Translations under genes and position numbers: made by a program
Notes under the pieces: generated by a model
The model's database searches: none
What the model saw: only the letters and a program-made list of their open reading frames with translations
What the model was told of the DNA's origin: nothing
Part shown: piece after piece, positions 17,491-26,021 of the stretch
How positions within the stretch are numbered: position 1 is the stretch's first letter
How the letters are laid out: each line of letters begins with the position of its first letter
DNA from: Bacillus sp. AFS006103
Lineage (GTDB): Bacteria; Bacillota; Bacilli; Bacillales; Cytobacillaceae
Length of the DNA: 64,000 nucleotides
Reading direction: 5' to 3'
NCBI GenBank assembly: GCA_002559145.1
Contig: NTXX01000011.1
Span: 322,123-386,122, forward strand

Positions 17491-18891
17491 TTGGAGAATC
17501 CAACAAAGTTACAAGGTAATCTTAAGCAAAGGCATATTACAATGATATCAATTGGTGGTGTCATTGGGGCTGGACTTTTTATTGGCAGTGGTCTAGATAT
17601 TAATAAATATGGTCCAGCTGTAATAATATCTTACTTAACTGCTGGAATTCTAGTTGTTTTGGTAATGAGAATGTTGGGAGAAATGACAAGTGTGCGTGTA
17701 GGAGTGCCTGGATCTTTCAAGGCGTATGCGACTGAAGCATTTGGACCCGCTGCCGGTTATTCAATAGGTTGGCTGTATTATTTTTTCTGGATGTATATTA
17801 TAGCGTTAGAGGCTTCGGTAGGAGCTGATCTTTTGCATAGTTTGATTCCAAGTATGTCCGCTGAATGGCTAACGAGTTTAGTGCTAACATTGTTGCTCAC
17901 ATTTACAAACTTAGTATCGGTTAAATCCTATGGAGAATTTGAATATTGGTTTGCGATTATTAAAGTAGCAGCTATTATTGTTTTCCTAGTTTTAGGCACA
18001 ATGGTGATAATAGGGATTTTTCCGGGTGTTGAATCTCCTGGGTTTTCGAATCTTCTAAATGAAGCTCACGGTGGCTTTATGCCAAAAGGCATTAACTCTA
18101 TCTTACTTGGAATGTTATTTATCATGTTTGCCTTTTTCGGTACAGAAATTGGCGTAATTGCTGTCAATGAATCGGAAAACCCTAAAAAGGCAGTTCATAC
18201 AGTAATCAACAGTGTTGTTTGGAGAATTTTAGTTTTCTATATAGGATCGATTTTGGTTATCTCAATGCTGATTCCAACATCTGATGCCGCTAAATTACAA
18301 AACCCATTCGCATCTATATTTGACACGCTTGGCATTCCTTATGCAGGCACAATCGTTCAAATTGTTGTGTTAACTTCAGTGCTATCATGTTTAAATTCAG
18401 CTCTTTACACAAATTCAAGGATGTTATTTTCTCTTGCCTTAGAAGGAGATGCCCCAAGATATTTTGCGAAATTAAGTAAAAGTGGTGTACCAGTACGAGC
18501 GGTGTGGGCTAGTACATTGTTTGCGTATTTGGCGGTAATCCTAAAATTCCTGGATATAAAAATTGATTTATTTGGTTTTATTGCGAATGCTGCAGGTGCA
18601 ATTTGCCTGCTAGTCTATTTGATTATTGCCATGTCACATATCCGCTTGCGCAATCGTGATAAAGGTAAATACTATCCGATCAAAATGTGGCTATTTCCAT
18701 ATCTTTCTTATGCGGTCATCTTACTTTTAATCGTCACATTAGTTGCAATGTTTTTCGCTGGAAAAGAATTGGCGCATGCCACTATCTCAACCTTTGCAAT
18801 TACAGCATTTGTTATTATCACATTCTTTATGTTGCGTAGAGGTAAGACAGCCGTTCCCTCGAAACCAACTTCTCATGCTTCAGGGGAATAG
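17491..18891 (+). CDS. gabP: GabP-like amino acid permease
   Basis: 466-aa permease of the AAT/APC family with about 12 membrane helices, closely resembling B. subtilis GabP (N-terminal RH-TMISIGGVIGAGLFIGSG; SVKSYGEFEYWFA; SVLSCLNSALYTNSRMLFSLA). Probably takes up GABA and/or 5-aminovalerate with protons. Start is uncertain: TTG at 17491 gives MENPTKLQG with AAAAGGAG 10 nt upstream; TTG at 17482 is the other choice. A terminator follows, separating it from lhgO. Confidence 0.85.
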   Translation: MENPTKLQGNLKQRHITMISIGGVIGAGLFIGSGLDINKYGPAVIISYLTAGILVVLVMRMLGEMTSVRVGVPGSFKAYATEAFGPAAGYSIGWLYYFFWMYIIALEASVGADLLHSLIPSMSAEWLTSLVLTLLLTFTNLVSVKSYGEFEYWFAIIKVAAIIVFLVLGTMVIIGIFPGVESPGFSNLLNEAHGGFMPKGINSILLGMLFIMFAFFGTEIGVIAVNESENPKKAVHTVINSVVWRILVFYIGSILVISMLIPTSDAAKLQNPFASIFDTLGIPYAGTIVQIVVLTSVLSCLNSALYTNSRMLFSLALEGDAPRYFAKLSKSGVPVRAVWASTLFAYLAVILKFLDIKIDLFGFIANAAGAICLLVYLIIAMSHIRLRNRDKGKYYPIKMWLFPYLSYAVILLLIVTLVAMFFAGKELAHATISTFAITAFVIITFFMLRRGKTAVPSKPTSHASGE

Positions 18892-18936
18892 TCTATTACC
18901 TGTTCATTTTAATTAAATTTGTTATGAAGAATATTT

Positions 18937-18980
18937 GGCTTTTCTATCTGCTATAGCTCTCAGATGGAAAAGCTATTTTT
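18937..18980 (+). terminator. terminator after gabP
   Basis: GCTTTTCTATCTG (18938-18950) pairs with CAGATGGAAAAGC (18961-18973, one T-G pair), then TATTTTT. Confidence 0.82.
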
Positions 18981-19027
18981 AAAAGTCTTGAAAAAAGAAA
19001 AAATAATCAACAATTGAGGAGAAAAGT

Positions 19028-20242
19028 ATGTATGATTTTGCGATAATCGGTGGAGGAATTGTGGGATTGTCAACGGGAATTGCACTTTATGAACGTTATC
19101 CGGATGCGAAAGTTTTAGTGCTAGAGAAGGAAAATGTGGTAGCGGATCATCAGACAGGCCATAACAGCGGTGTTATCCATTCAGGGATTTATTATAAGCC
19201 GGGGAGTTTTAAAGCGCGTTTTGCTAAAGCGGGAAGCCGTTCGATGATAGAATTTTGCCGAAAGCATGAAATAGAACATGATATCTGCGGTAAAGTAATT
19301 GTAGCCACTAAGCAAGAAGAATTGCCGCATCTTGAGAACTTATTTTCACGTGGTCTTGAAAATGAATTGGCCATTCAAAAGATCAGCAAAGGAGAATTAA
19401 AGGAAATTGAACCTCATGTCAATGGGTTGGGGGCGATTCGTGTTCCGATGGCAGGAATAGTTAATTATCGTCAAGTGAGCGAAAAATTCTCCGAAATTAT
19501 TTTGCAACATGGAGGTGAAATCAAGCTAGGAACGAAAGTGGAAAAAATAAATGAGAAAAAAGGCGAAGTGTTGATTGAAACGAATATAAAAACGTATAAA
19601 GCCCGTCTAGTTATCAACTGTGCAGGTCTCCATAGTGATCGTGTAGCAAAAGCTGCTGGATACCAAACAGATATGAAAATTGTGCCTTTTCGCGGCGAAT
19701 ATTTTAAATTAAAACCAGAAAAAAGATACCTTGTTAAGCACTTAATCTATCCGGTCCCTAACCCTAAGTTTCCATTCCTTGGTGTTCACTTTACACGAAT
19801 GATTAGCGGAGAAATAGATGCAGGGCCGAATGCAGTCTTAAGTTTTAAACGCGAAGGTTACAAAAAGACAGATTTCAATCTAAAGGATTTTGCAGAAGTA
19901 ATGGGGTATCCAGGCTTTTGGAAGCTTGCAAGTGGATTTATGAAAGAGGGCCTTGATGAAATGGTTCGTTCTGTAAGCAAAGCAAAATTTGTTGAAAGCC
20001 TTCAGCAATTAATTCCTGAAATTCAAGCAGATGATTTAGTTCCTGCACCAGCGGGAGTGCGTGCACAAGCTTTGAAAAATGATGGGGTCATGGTTGATGA
20101 CTTCCATATTATTCTGGGGAAGAGCAGTGTTCATGTATGTAATGCTCCTTCTCCTGCAGCAACTGCTTCGATTGAAATCGGAAAGGAAGTCGTTAATCGA
20201 ATACCGGTTCAAGGTCATTTAAAAATGTCTGTTGCATTATAA
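19028..20242 (+). CDS. lhgO: L-2-hydroxyglutarate oxidase/dehydrogenase
   Basis: 404-aa FAD-dependent DAO-family enzyme. N-terminal Rossmann motif IIGGGIVGLSTGIAL, then the LhgO-type HNSGVIHSGIYYKPGS segment and C-terminal PAPAGVRAQAL. It oxidises L-2-hydroxyglutarate to 2-oxoglutarate, passing electrons to the quinone pool. ATG at 19028 follows TTGAGGAG. Being near a glutarate hydroxylase gene (GlaH) it completes the route glutarate, L-2-hydroxyglutarate, 2-oxoglutarate, as in the E. coli csiD-lhgO-gabDTP operon. Confidence 0.93.
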   Translation: MYDFAIIGGGIVGLSTGIALYERYPDAKVLVLEKENVVADHQTGHNSGVIHSGIYYKPGSFKARFAKAGSRSMIEFCRKHEIEHDICGKVIVATKQEELPHLENLFSRGLENELAIQKISKGELKEIEPHVNGLGAIRVPMAGIVNYRQVSEKFSEIILQHGGEIKLGTKVEKINEKKGEVLIETNIKTYKARLVINCAGLHSDRVAKAAGYQTDMKIVPFRGEYFKLKPEKRYLVKHLIYPVPNPKFPFLGVHFTRMISGEIDAGPNAVLSFKREGYKKTDFNLKDFAEVMGYPGFWKLASGFMKEGLDEMVRSVSKAKFVESLQQLIPEIQADDLVPAPAGVRAQALKNDGVMVDDFHIILGKSSVHVCNAPSPAATASIEIGKEVVNRIPVQGHLKMSVAL

Positions 20243-20301
20243 TAAGCAGATGTTTGTAAGGCCAAAATAAAAATATAAAGCTTTAATTGAGGGAGAAATT
20301 T

Positions 20302-20637
20302 ATGATAAATCCAAATGTCATGTTTATTGCTGGCCATGCAAGATTGCCACAGGGGATGGCGGCGAAAAGTGTATTTGATACATTAACGATTACAGCAGAA
20401 GTGGAAACTAAATATGGAGTTATATTAGAAGCATCTTGTACACTTGCAACGGAGCACGGGAGAGAATTCATTGGCAATTTACTTAAGGGAATCAGTTTGA
20501 ATGAGGAAATTGACAAACATGTTGAGTATATTCAGTATTATTACCGCGGGAAAGCAATAAATGCGCTGATTGCTGCTCTAAAAGACCTTTCTCTCTACTA
20601 TCACCAGCAAAAAAATGAGATTAAAGCAGTTAAATGA
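20302..20637 (+). CDS. DUF3870 protein
   Basis: 111-aa soluble protein of the DUF3870 family (MFIAGHARLPQGMAAK near the N-terminus; ASCTLATEHGREFI; KAINALIAALKDL). I chose the ATG at 20302 with GGGAGA upstream over an in-frame TTG at 20287. It lies 59 bp after lhgO and is probably cotranscribed. No activity is known for the family; its place between lhgO and the GlaH gene ties it by context to glutarate use. Confidence 0.8.
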   Translation: MINPNVMFIAGHARLPQGMAAKSVFDTLTITAEVETKYGVILEASCTLATEHGREFIGNLLKGISLNEEIDKHVEYIQYYYRGKAINALIAALKDLSLYYHQQKNEIKAVK

Positions 20638-20653
20638 AAAAATATTATTAATA

Positions 20654-20682
20654 TTGACACTATTGAAAAAATAGATTAATAT
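20654..20682 (+). promoter_or_regulatory. glaH promoter
   Basis: TTGACA (20654-20659), 17-bp spacer, TAATAT (20677-20682). A transcript from about 20689 carries a ~240-nt leader before glaH. Confidence 0.7.
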
Positions 20683-20754
20683 TTTAATAAATAATAAAAT
20701 GTATATTCGCCTTTTGAATAGTCACCTTTTCAAAAACGTGGATCATGTTTGTTA

Positions 20755-20879
20755 TAAACTTGGAAATTAATTTAATAAAAAACTGTGAAATTTACTATGA
20801 CTCTATTAATGTAGGGCAATAAGGTAGATAATAGCCAGTTATACTGTGTCTTTATTGAGCAGAATAACTGGCTATTTTT
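20755..20879 (+). promoter_or_regulatory. candidate terminator/antiterminator leader RNA (copy 2)
   Basis: Same ordered blocks as the leader at 14268: GGAAATT (20762), AACTG (20781), AAATTTA, TGACT (20798), GCAA (20816), TAGAT (20825), CCAGTT (20835), with spacings differing by 0-4 nt. AACTG again complements CAGTT of the terminator 5' arm. The internal hairpin is CTCTA / TAGGG here and CTTTG / CGAAG in copy 1, so its stem is kept while sequence changes. Confidence 0.65.
20831..20879 (+). terminator. intrinsic terminator in the glaH leader
   Basis: ATAGCCAGTTAT (20831-20842) pairs perfectly with ATAACTGGCTAT (20864-20875), 12 bp, followed by a T run. It lies between the glaH promoter and start codon, ~50 bp before the ATG. 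Confidence 0.85.
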
Positions 20880-20930
20880 GTTTTCAAGTGGATAACGGAC
20901 AATTTAATCATTATTCAGGAGGTTTTATTG

Positions 20931-21869
20931 ATGAATGTTATCGAAAAGAAAGCATTAAAATTTGTTCAAAAAACACAGGCTTATGAGATTGAACCGCATC
21001 CTCAAAGTGACCGATTATATCACATTAATATTTCAACAAATGCGCTTTCTAATTTTCTAGAAGCAGTAAAACAGGACGATATTTCCGTTCGGCATTTGGA
21101 ATATACGCCATTTGCTCGCCATATTGTTGCTTCTTATCTATTGAATCAAGTTGGGGAAGAGTTTGCTGAACTTCTTCTGAGCATTTTACATGATCGACAA
21201 TCCGGTGGTTTTACTATTGGCTTAGAAGGTGTTACTGAAAATACTGACGAATATGTAATTTTTTCAACCGCTATTTCTCATTTATTGGGAGCTCCAAATC
21301 ATGATGCAATGTCGGGAAAGTATTATGCACGCTTCACTGTAAAAGATACGGATAGTAGCGACTCGTATCTTCGTCAAGCATATCGGTTATTTACACTTCA
21401 TACAGATGGTACGTTTGTGGATGAGCCGACAGATTGGCTTATAATGATGAAGATGGTGGAACAAAATGCCCGCGGTGGTGAATCACGTTTATTGCATCTT
21501 GATGACTGGAATGAAATTGACAAGTATATCAAACATCCGTTAGCAAATCATAAATTTACGTATAAAGCGCCAAAAAGTAAAAACATTGATCAAGAGATTG
21601 AAAGATTAACTTTCTTCAATTACAATAACAAGCCTGGTATTTGTTTTATTGATCAATTTGTTTATCCTGATACCATTGAGCAAGCAAAATATCTTCGTGA
21701 TCTTTCTGCATCATTGGAAAATGATGATCATGTAATAGAATTGGAACTACCAGTTGGAAATCTTGTCGTGATCAATAATATTTTCTGGCTTCATGGGCGT
21801 GCTGCATTTGAAAAAGATCCGAACCTATACCGAGAGTTACTTCGCCAACGTGGGCGATTTAACCAATAA
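20931..21869 (+). CDS. glaH: glutarate 2-hydroxylase (CsiD/GlaH family)
   Basis: 312-aa Fe(II)/2-oxoglutarate-dependent dioxygenase that hydroxylates glutarate to L-2-hydroxyglutarate with release of succinate and CO2. It matches CsiD throughout: LHTDGTFVDEPTDW (iron ligands His and Asp), GGESRLLHLDDW, FIDQFVYPDT and NNIFWLHGRAAF (distal His ligand, 2-oxoglutarate Arg). I chose the ATG at 20931, 8 nt after AGGAGG (20917-20922). With LhgO it links lysine/5-aminovalerate-derived glutarate to the TCA cycle. It has its own promoter and attenuator leader. Confidence 0.93.
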   Translation: MNVIEKKALKFVQKTQAYEIEPHPQSDRLYHINISTNALSNFLEAVKQDDISVRHLEYTPFARHIVASYLLNQVGEEFAELLLSILHDRQSGGFTIGLEGVTENTDEYVIFSTAISHLLGAPNHDAMSGKYYARFTVKDTDSSDSYLRQAYRLFTLHTDGTFVDEPTDWLIMMKMVEQNARGGESRLLHLDDWNEIDKYIKHPLANHKFTYKAPKSKNIDQEIERLTFFNYNNKPGICFIDQFVYPDTIEQAKYLRDLSASLENDDHVIELELPVGNLVVINNIFWLHGRAAFEKDPNLYRELLRQRGRFNQ

Positions 21870-21958
21870 TTATTTATCTGCAGCTGGTATTACTTTCTGG
21901 ACACGGTTACCCACATTATGCCTCATACTTGGGGTAAGTGAAAATTTATCTTAGAACT

Positions 21959-22006
21959 CAATTACAAAGAAGGCAACTAACTATGAAGTTGCCTTCTTTG
22001 TAATTG
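21959..22006 (+). terminator. 20-bp perfect inverted repeat after glaH
   Basis: A 20-bp left arm beginning CAATTACAAAG (21959-21978) is perfectly complementary to the right arm ending CTTTGTAATTG (21987-22006) around an 8-nt loop. It probably ends glaH transcription, although no T run follows the stem. The transposase remnant begins at its right arm, so an insertion-end origin is also possible. Confidence 0.6.
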
Positions 22007-22190
22007 GCTATGTTAACTCCTCTTTATTACACACATAAGCCAGAAAAATGGTTGGATTTTATCAAATGTATGTTGGTAGGGTATTCGCTAAGAAAAACGA
22101 CAGACATTATTGGAAATGTTCATTATGTAACATTATTTTATTTGAGCTGGTTTCATTTTTTAGACAATGTTAATCATCATAGTGATAATA
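22004..22190 (+). pseudogene. remnant of an IS1595-like transposase
   Basis: The plus-strand frame reads TPLYYTHKPEKWLDFIKCML, then SLRKTTDIIGNVHYVTLFY, the N-terminal region of IS1595-type transposases (W-x2-F-x2-CML-x-G-x-SLRK ... FYWRHK). The family's WRHK motif has become LSWFH, and the rest of the protein is absent. The open frame continues to 22297 without further similarity that I recognise. Confidence 0.6.
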
Positions 22191-22308
22191 CAACAGTTAA
22201 AAAAATGATGATTGGAAGTTGTTTATTCCCAACAAACGTGACTTATGATAGCATAAGACTATCAAATTTTTCCATTAGGAAATTGCATTGTTATTAGGGG
22301 GAGAGTCA

Positions 22309-22620
22309 ATGATACTGGAATCCGCTATGCTTCAAGTGAAACCAGGAATGGAACAGGAATATGAAGAATCATTTCGCAAAGCATCTAAAATTATCTCAAC
22401 TATGAAGGGCTATATTTCACACGAATTACAGCGTTGTATGGAAGTGGAGGGTAAATATTTGCTTCTGGTTAAGTGGGAGAGTTTAGAAGACCACACTGTA
22501 GGATTCAGACAATCAAATGAGTATCAAGAATGGAAAGCGTTATTACACCGTTTCTATCACCCTTTTCCGACAGTTGAACATTTTGAAAAGGTAAATCTGT
22601 CAAAAGGGGATTCTTATTAA
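22309..22620 (+). CDS. antibiotic biosynthesis monooxygenase (ABM) domain protein
   Basis: 103-aa single-domain dimeric alpha+beta barrel protein of the ABM superfamily (MLQVKPGMEQEYEESFRKA; HELQRCMEVEGKYLLLVKWES; F-x-HPFPTVEHFE). Family members are small oxygenases or stress proteins; the function cannot be read here. ATG at 22309 follows GGGGGAGAG. Flanked by a transposase remnant and a terminator, and not obviously linked to glaH. Confidence 0.8.
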   Translation: MILESAMLQVKPGMEQEYEESFRKASKIISTMKGYISHELQRCMEVEGKYLLLVKWESLEDHTVGFRQSNEYQEWKALLHRFYHPFPTVEHFEKVNLSKGDSY

Positions 22621-22625
22621 GGATT

Positions 22626-22662
22626 AAGGGACTCGTAAACATTAGAGTCCCTGACTTTTATT
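22626..22662 (+). terminator. terminator after the ABM gene
   Basis: AGGGACTC (22627-22634) and GAGTCCCT (22645-22652) form a perfect stem with a 10-nt loop, followed by a T-rich stretch. Confidence 0.75.
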
Positions 22663-22785
22663 TAAAAATCAACATTATTTATTAACATAGCCTTGTAATT
22701 AAAGATGGAATCAGATGAATTGTAGTGACACGGACACTGTGGAACTTGACGTAACTTACTCATCAAATATGAGTTAGCATAAATT

Positions 22786-24321
22786 CTACATTGATATGTC
22801 TTTGGGCTCGTTTTGCTCCGAGATATATTTTTTCGGTATTGCATCATTATACGGCATACTGCTATGTCCATAGCTGCGATGAATCATCATATACACTAGT
22901 CCAGTAACAACAACTACCACTCCTGAAATGAGCACGATATAGTTATCAAACCACGGTGCATCTGGCGTTCTTGGCCAGCACATGTTAATCATAGCGATAA
23001 TTCCGTAAATAAGTGCACCAATATTGATAGGCAGTCCCCACTTGCCTAATTGATACTTACCACTTGGCTTCCATCCTTTAAGTCTAGCTCGAAGCGCAGC
23101 AAGGACAACCAGTTGGAATCCAAGATAAATGCCAAAAGCCGCAAAACTAACTATCTTTGTGATCGCATCTGCAGACACTTTTGATCCAAGCACAATGATG
23201 GCAGGCGCAAAAGCCGCAAGAAGAAGTGCATATGGTGGGATGTGACGAGTAGCGGAAAACTTCTTTAACAATCGGCTTCCTATAATCATATCATCACGTC
23301 CATACGAATAAGCAAGTCTGCTTGCTGCCGCTTGTAAACTCATTGCACATGAAAGGAAAGAAATCACTACAATACCCAGTACAATTTTTGCTCCAATAGG
23401 GCCAAAAGCATCGTTTAGTATTGTATCAACAGGGTTTACGTCCTCACCAGCGATGACAGCTGGGATATCAGCAACGGCAAGGATTAAAGAAACGCAAACA
23501 AAAGTTGCCGCAGCACCGCCAATGTAAATCGTCCGACGCATGGCCTTCGGGATAAGAACACCCGGATTCGGTACTTCTTCAGCTACATCACCACAAGCTT
23601 CGAACCCATAATATTGAAAAATTCCAATTAATGAAGCTGCTGCAAATGCAATAAAATAGCTGCCACTACCTTGAGCACCAAAAGAATCAAAGAGCACGTA
23701 AAGACCGTGATGTCTTTCTGTTAAAAGCAGCCAGCCACCAACAACAAGCGCACCAATAATCTCAGCAGCAAAACCAATTATGGCTGCAGTTGCAAGAACC
23801 TTTGTACCAAGAAAATTAATGATAGTCGCAAGTACAAGAATGATTAGAGCACATATTATCGTGGAGTCCACAGATGCTTGAAACCCTAAAATTTGTCCTA
23901 GAAAAGGTCCAGCTCCGTATACAACACTGGCAATTGTCACAAGCAAAGCTATCAAGTATACCCAGCCAGTCATCCAAGCCCACTTGCGGCCCCATAATCT
24001 TCTGGCCCAAGGGTAAACTCCCCCTGAAACAGGGTATTGCGCAACTATCTCACTAAAGATAAGTGCCACTAGTAATTGTCCGAGTCCGACAATAACAAAA
24101 CTCCAAATCATTGCCGGCCCACCAACCGCAAGTGCGTATGCAAATAGTGTGTACACACCTACTACAGGAGATAGATAAGTGAACCCAAGCGAAAAGTTTG
24201 CCCATGGACTCATGTCGCGGCGAAATTCAGATTTATATCCAAGCGATGCCAGTTGCGCAGCATCACTATCATGATGTTCTGTCGCAGATCCATCAATTAT
24301 GTTGTTCTGATTTTTTTGCAT
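22786..24321 (-). CDS. APC-family amino acid/amine permease
   Basis: 511-aa membrane protein with about 12 helices, of the APC subfamily that includes GABA/choline-type permeases. The soluble N-terminus (about 45 aa) is followed by FSLGFTYLSPVVGVYTLF and GGPAMIWSFVIVGLGQ. AAAGGAGG precedes the ATG. It has its own sigma-54-type promoter 40 bp upstream, like the N-demethylase operon behind it, so it most likely imports that system's substrate. The substrate itself is unknown. Confidence 0.88.
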   Translation of the reverse strand: MQKNQNNIIDGSATEHHDSDAAQLASLGYKSEFRRDMSPWANFSLGFTYLSPVVGVYTLFAYALAVGGPAMIWSFVIVGLGQLLVALIFSEIVAQYPVSGGVYPWARRLWGRKWAWMTGWVYLIALLVTIASVVYGAGPFLGQILGFQASVDSTIICALIILVLATIINFLGTKVLATAAIIGFAAEIIGALVVGGWLLLTERHHGLYVLFDSFGAQGSGSYFIAFAAASLIGIFQYYGFEACGDVAEEVPNPGVLIPKAMRRTIYIGGAAATFVCVSLILAVADIPAVIAGEDVNPVDTILNDAFGPIGAKIVLGIVVISFLSCAMSLQAAASRLAYSYGRDDMIIGSRLLKKFSATRHIPPYALLLAAFAPAIIVLGSKVSADAITKIVSFAAFGIYLGFQLVVLAALRARLKGWKPSGKYQLGKWGLPINIGALIYGIIAMINMCWPRTPDAPWFDNYIVLISGVVVVVTGLVYMMIHRSYGHSSMPYNDAIPKKYISEQNEPKDISM

Positions 24322-24357
24322 ATTTTTGAGCCTCCTTTAAATAGTAGTTAAATTCTA

Positions 24358-24377
24358 TTTGCCAGTACTGTGCCAAT
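24358..24377 (-). promoter_or_regulatory. sigma-54 promoter of the permease gene
   Basis: Minus strand TTGGCAC-AGTAC-TGGCA: GG and GC are 12 bp apart as required, one base off the TTGCA -12 consensus. It lies about 40 bp before the permease start codon. Confidence 0.75.
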
Positions 24378-24438
24378 GTATAGTTATACTAATATTCAGT
24401 AAACTTTACTTAATTAGAAAGTTATTTTATTTTAATCG

Positions 24439-25935
24439 TTATTTATCGTCTGAAAACCAGCCTGTTGGTCCTACAGCAAGATTTATGTTAATTTGTTTCA
24501 CTTCTTGGAATTCATCTAATCCAAATGTTCCAAGGCTTGAACCGATGCCACTTTGTTTATATCCATGCCATGGCGCTTCGTTGTAAGTTGGTCCATAAGC
24601 GTTAATCCAAGTTATACCAGCACGTACCTGTTTAATCACTCGCAGTGCTTTTGCTCCATCTGAAGTAAATACGCCGCCGGCAAGACCATAAATTGTGTCA
24701 TTTGCCAGTTTAATTGCTTCTTCTTCATTTTTGAACTTTTGAATAACGCCCACAGGTCCGAAGATTTCTTCTTTTACGATCCTCATCTCTGAAGATACAT
24801 TAATGAATACGGTTGGTTGAACAAAGAATCCTTTATCTAAACCATTTTCCGTAAGACGATTTCCACCGCATGCTAATGTTGCGCCTTCTTTTTTACCGAT
24901 TTCGATATATTCTAGAATAGTATTAAGCTGTGCTTCACTGACAATGGCACCCATTTCAGAACCTTCTTCTAATCCTGGTCCAACATTGATATTTTTGGCG
25001 CGTCTTACGAACTCCTCAACGAATTGATCATAAATGCTTTCTTCAACAATAATTCGGCTTCCAGCAGAACATACTTGACCAGAGCCATAAAAAATACCTA
25101 ATAATGCATGATCAACAGCCGCTTCAAAATCAGCATCAGCAAATATAATATTTGGTGACTTTCCACCTAATTCTAGGGAGATTTTTTTCAAATTGCCTGC
25201 AGCGTTACGCATAATGCTTCTTCCTACCTCAGTGCTTCCTGTAAATGACACCATATCTACATCATGGCTGGCTGCGATAACCTCGCCAATTACAGAGCCT
25301 TTTCCTAATACCAAATTGACAACACCTTTAGGGACACCAACCTCTTCTATAATTTCAACTAATTTCGTCGCAGTTACTGGAGTTACTTCAGCTGGCTTAT
25401 ACACAATCGTATTTCCAGCTGCTAACGCAGGAGCAAATTTCCAAACGCTCATTAAGAATGGGAAATTCCAAGGAACAATTAACCCTGTAACCCCTACTGG
25501 TTCACGTACTACCATCGTTTGCATTGGATCGGCAACATGATATGTTTGTCCATCTGGAGTCCTAATTAGGCCGGCATAATAGCGGAAACAAGAGGCAGCA
25601 TCACTTATATCAATATCAGCCTCGGCTTTAATTTTTCCATTATCTTTTACCTCAAGATCTACTAGTTCATCGTGTTTTTCATCAATTTTATCAGCAATTT
25701 TCAGTAGGTAATGAGCACGTTCTTGAGCACTTAGCTTAGACCATACCCCACTTTCAAACGTTTCTTTTGCCGCTTTGATGGCTTCTTTGGTTTCTTCAAC
25801 TGTTGCTCTAGGAGCGATCGCAATTAATTCACCATTTGCCGGATTAATTACCTTATTGGTATCTGGATTACTAGAAAGTCTCCATTCACCATTAATAAGC
25901 ATCTTTAATTCTAATACTTGAGTGGTTGTTGTCAT
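24439..25935 (-). CDS. NAD-dependent aldehyde dehydrogenase (betaine-aldehyde-dehydrogenase-like)
   Basis: 498-aa aldehyde dehydrogenase, closest in appearance to GbsA/BetB-type enzymes (SLELGGKSPN with the general-base Glu, GQVCSAGSR with the catalytic Cys, FTGSTEVG cofactor motif, C-terminal PWHGYKQSGIG). I chose the ATG at 25935, 8 nt after GGAGG; a TTG at 25950 overlaps that site. It is the last gene of the operon starting at 28583, 86 bp after the reductase. It may oxidise the aldehyde left by oxidative amine cleavage, or formaldehyde; the substrate is not settled. Confidence 0.87.
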   Translation of the reverse strand: MTTTTQVLELKMLINGEWRLSSNPDTNKVINPANGELIAIAPRATVEETKEAIKAAKETFESGVWSKLSAQERAHYLLKIADKIDEKHDELVDLEVKDNGKIKAEADIDISDAASCFRYYAGLIRTPDGQTYHVADPMQTMVVREPVGVTGLIVPWNFPFLMSVWKFAPALAAGNTIVYKPAEVTPVTATKLVEIIEEVGVPKGVVNLVLGKGSVIGEVIAASHDVDMVSFTGSTEVGRSIMRNAAGNLKKISLELGGKSPNIIFADADFEAAVDHALLGIFYGSGQVCSAGSRIIVEESIYDQFVEEFVRRAKNINVGPGLEEGSEMGAIVSEAQLNTILEYIEIGKKEGATLACGGNRLTENGLDKGFFVQPTVFINVSSEMRIVKEEIFGPVGVIQKFKNEEEAIKLANDTIYGLAGGVFTSDGAKALRVIKQVRAGITWINAYGPTYNEAPWHGYKQSGIGSSLGTFGLDEFQEVKQININLAVGPTGWFSDDK

Positions 25936-26021
25936 AAGAATTGCCTCCAATTTTATACGCCTCAGCGTTTTTTAGATACCAAAGATGAAAATTATGAATC
26001 TATTACAGAAAAAAGTCACTA

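Noticed and set aside
22191-22297. Continuation of the open frame after the IS1595-like fragment
   Set aside because: No transposase similarity and no start of its own; treated as non-coding.
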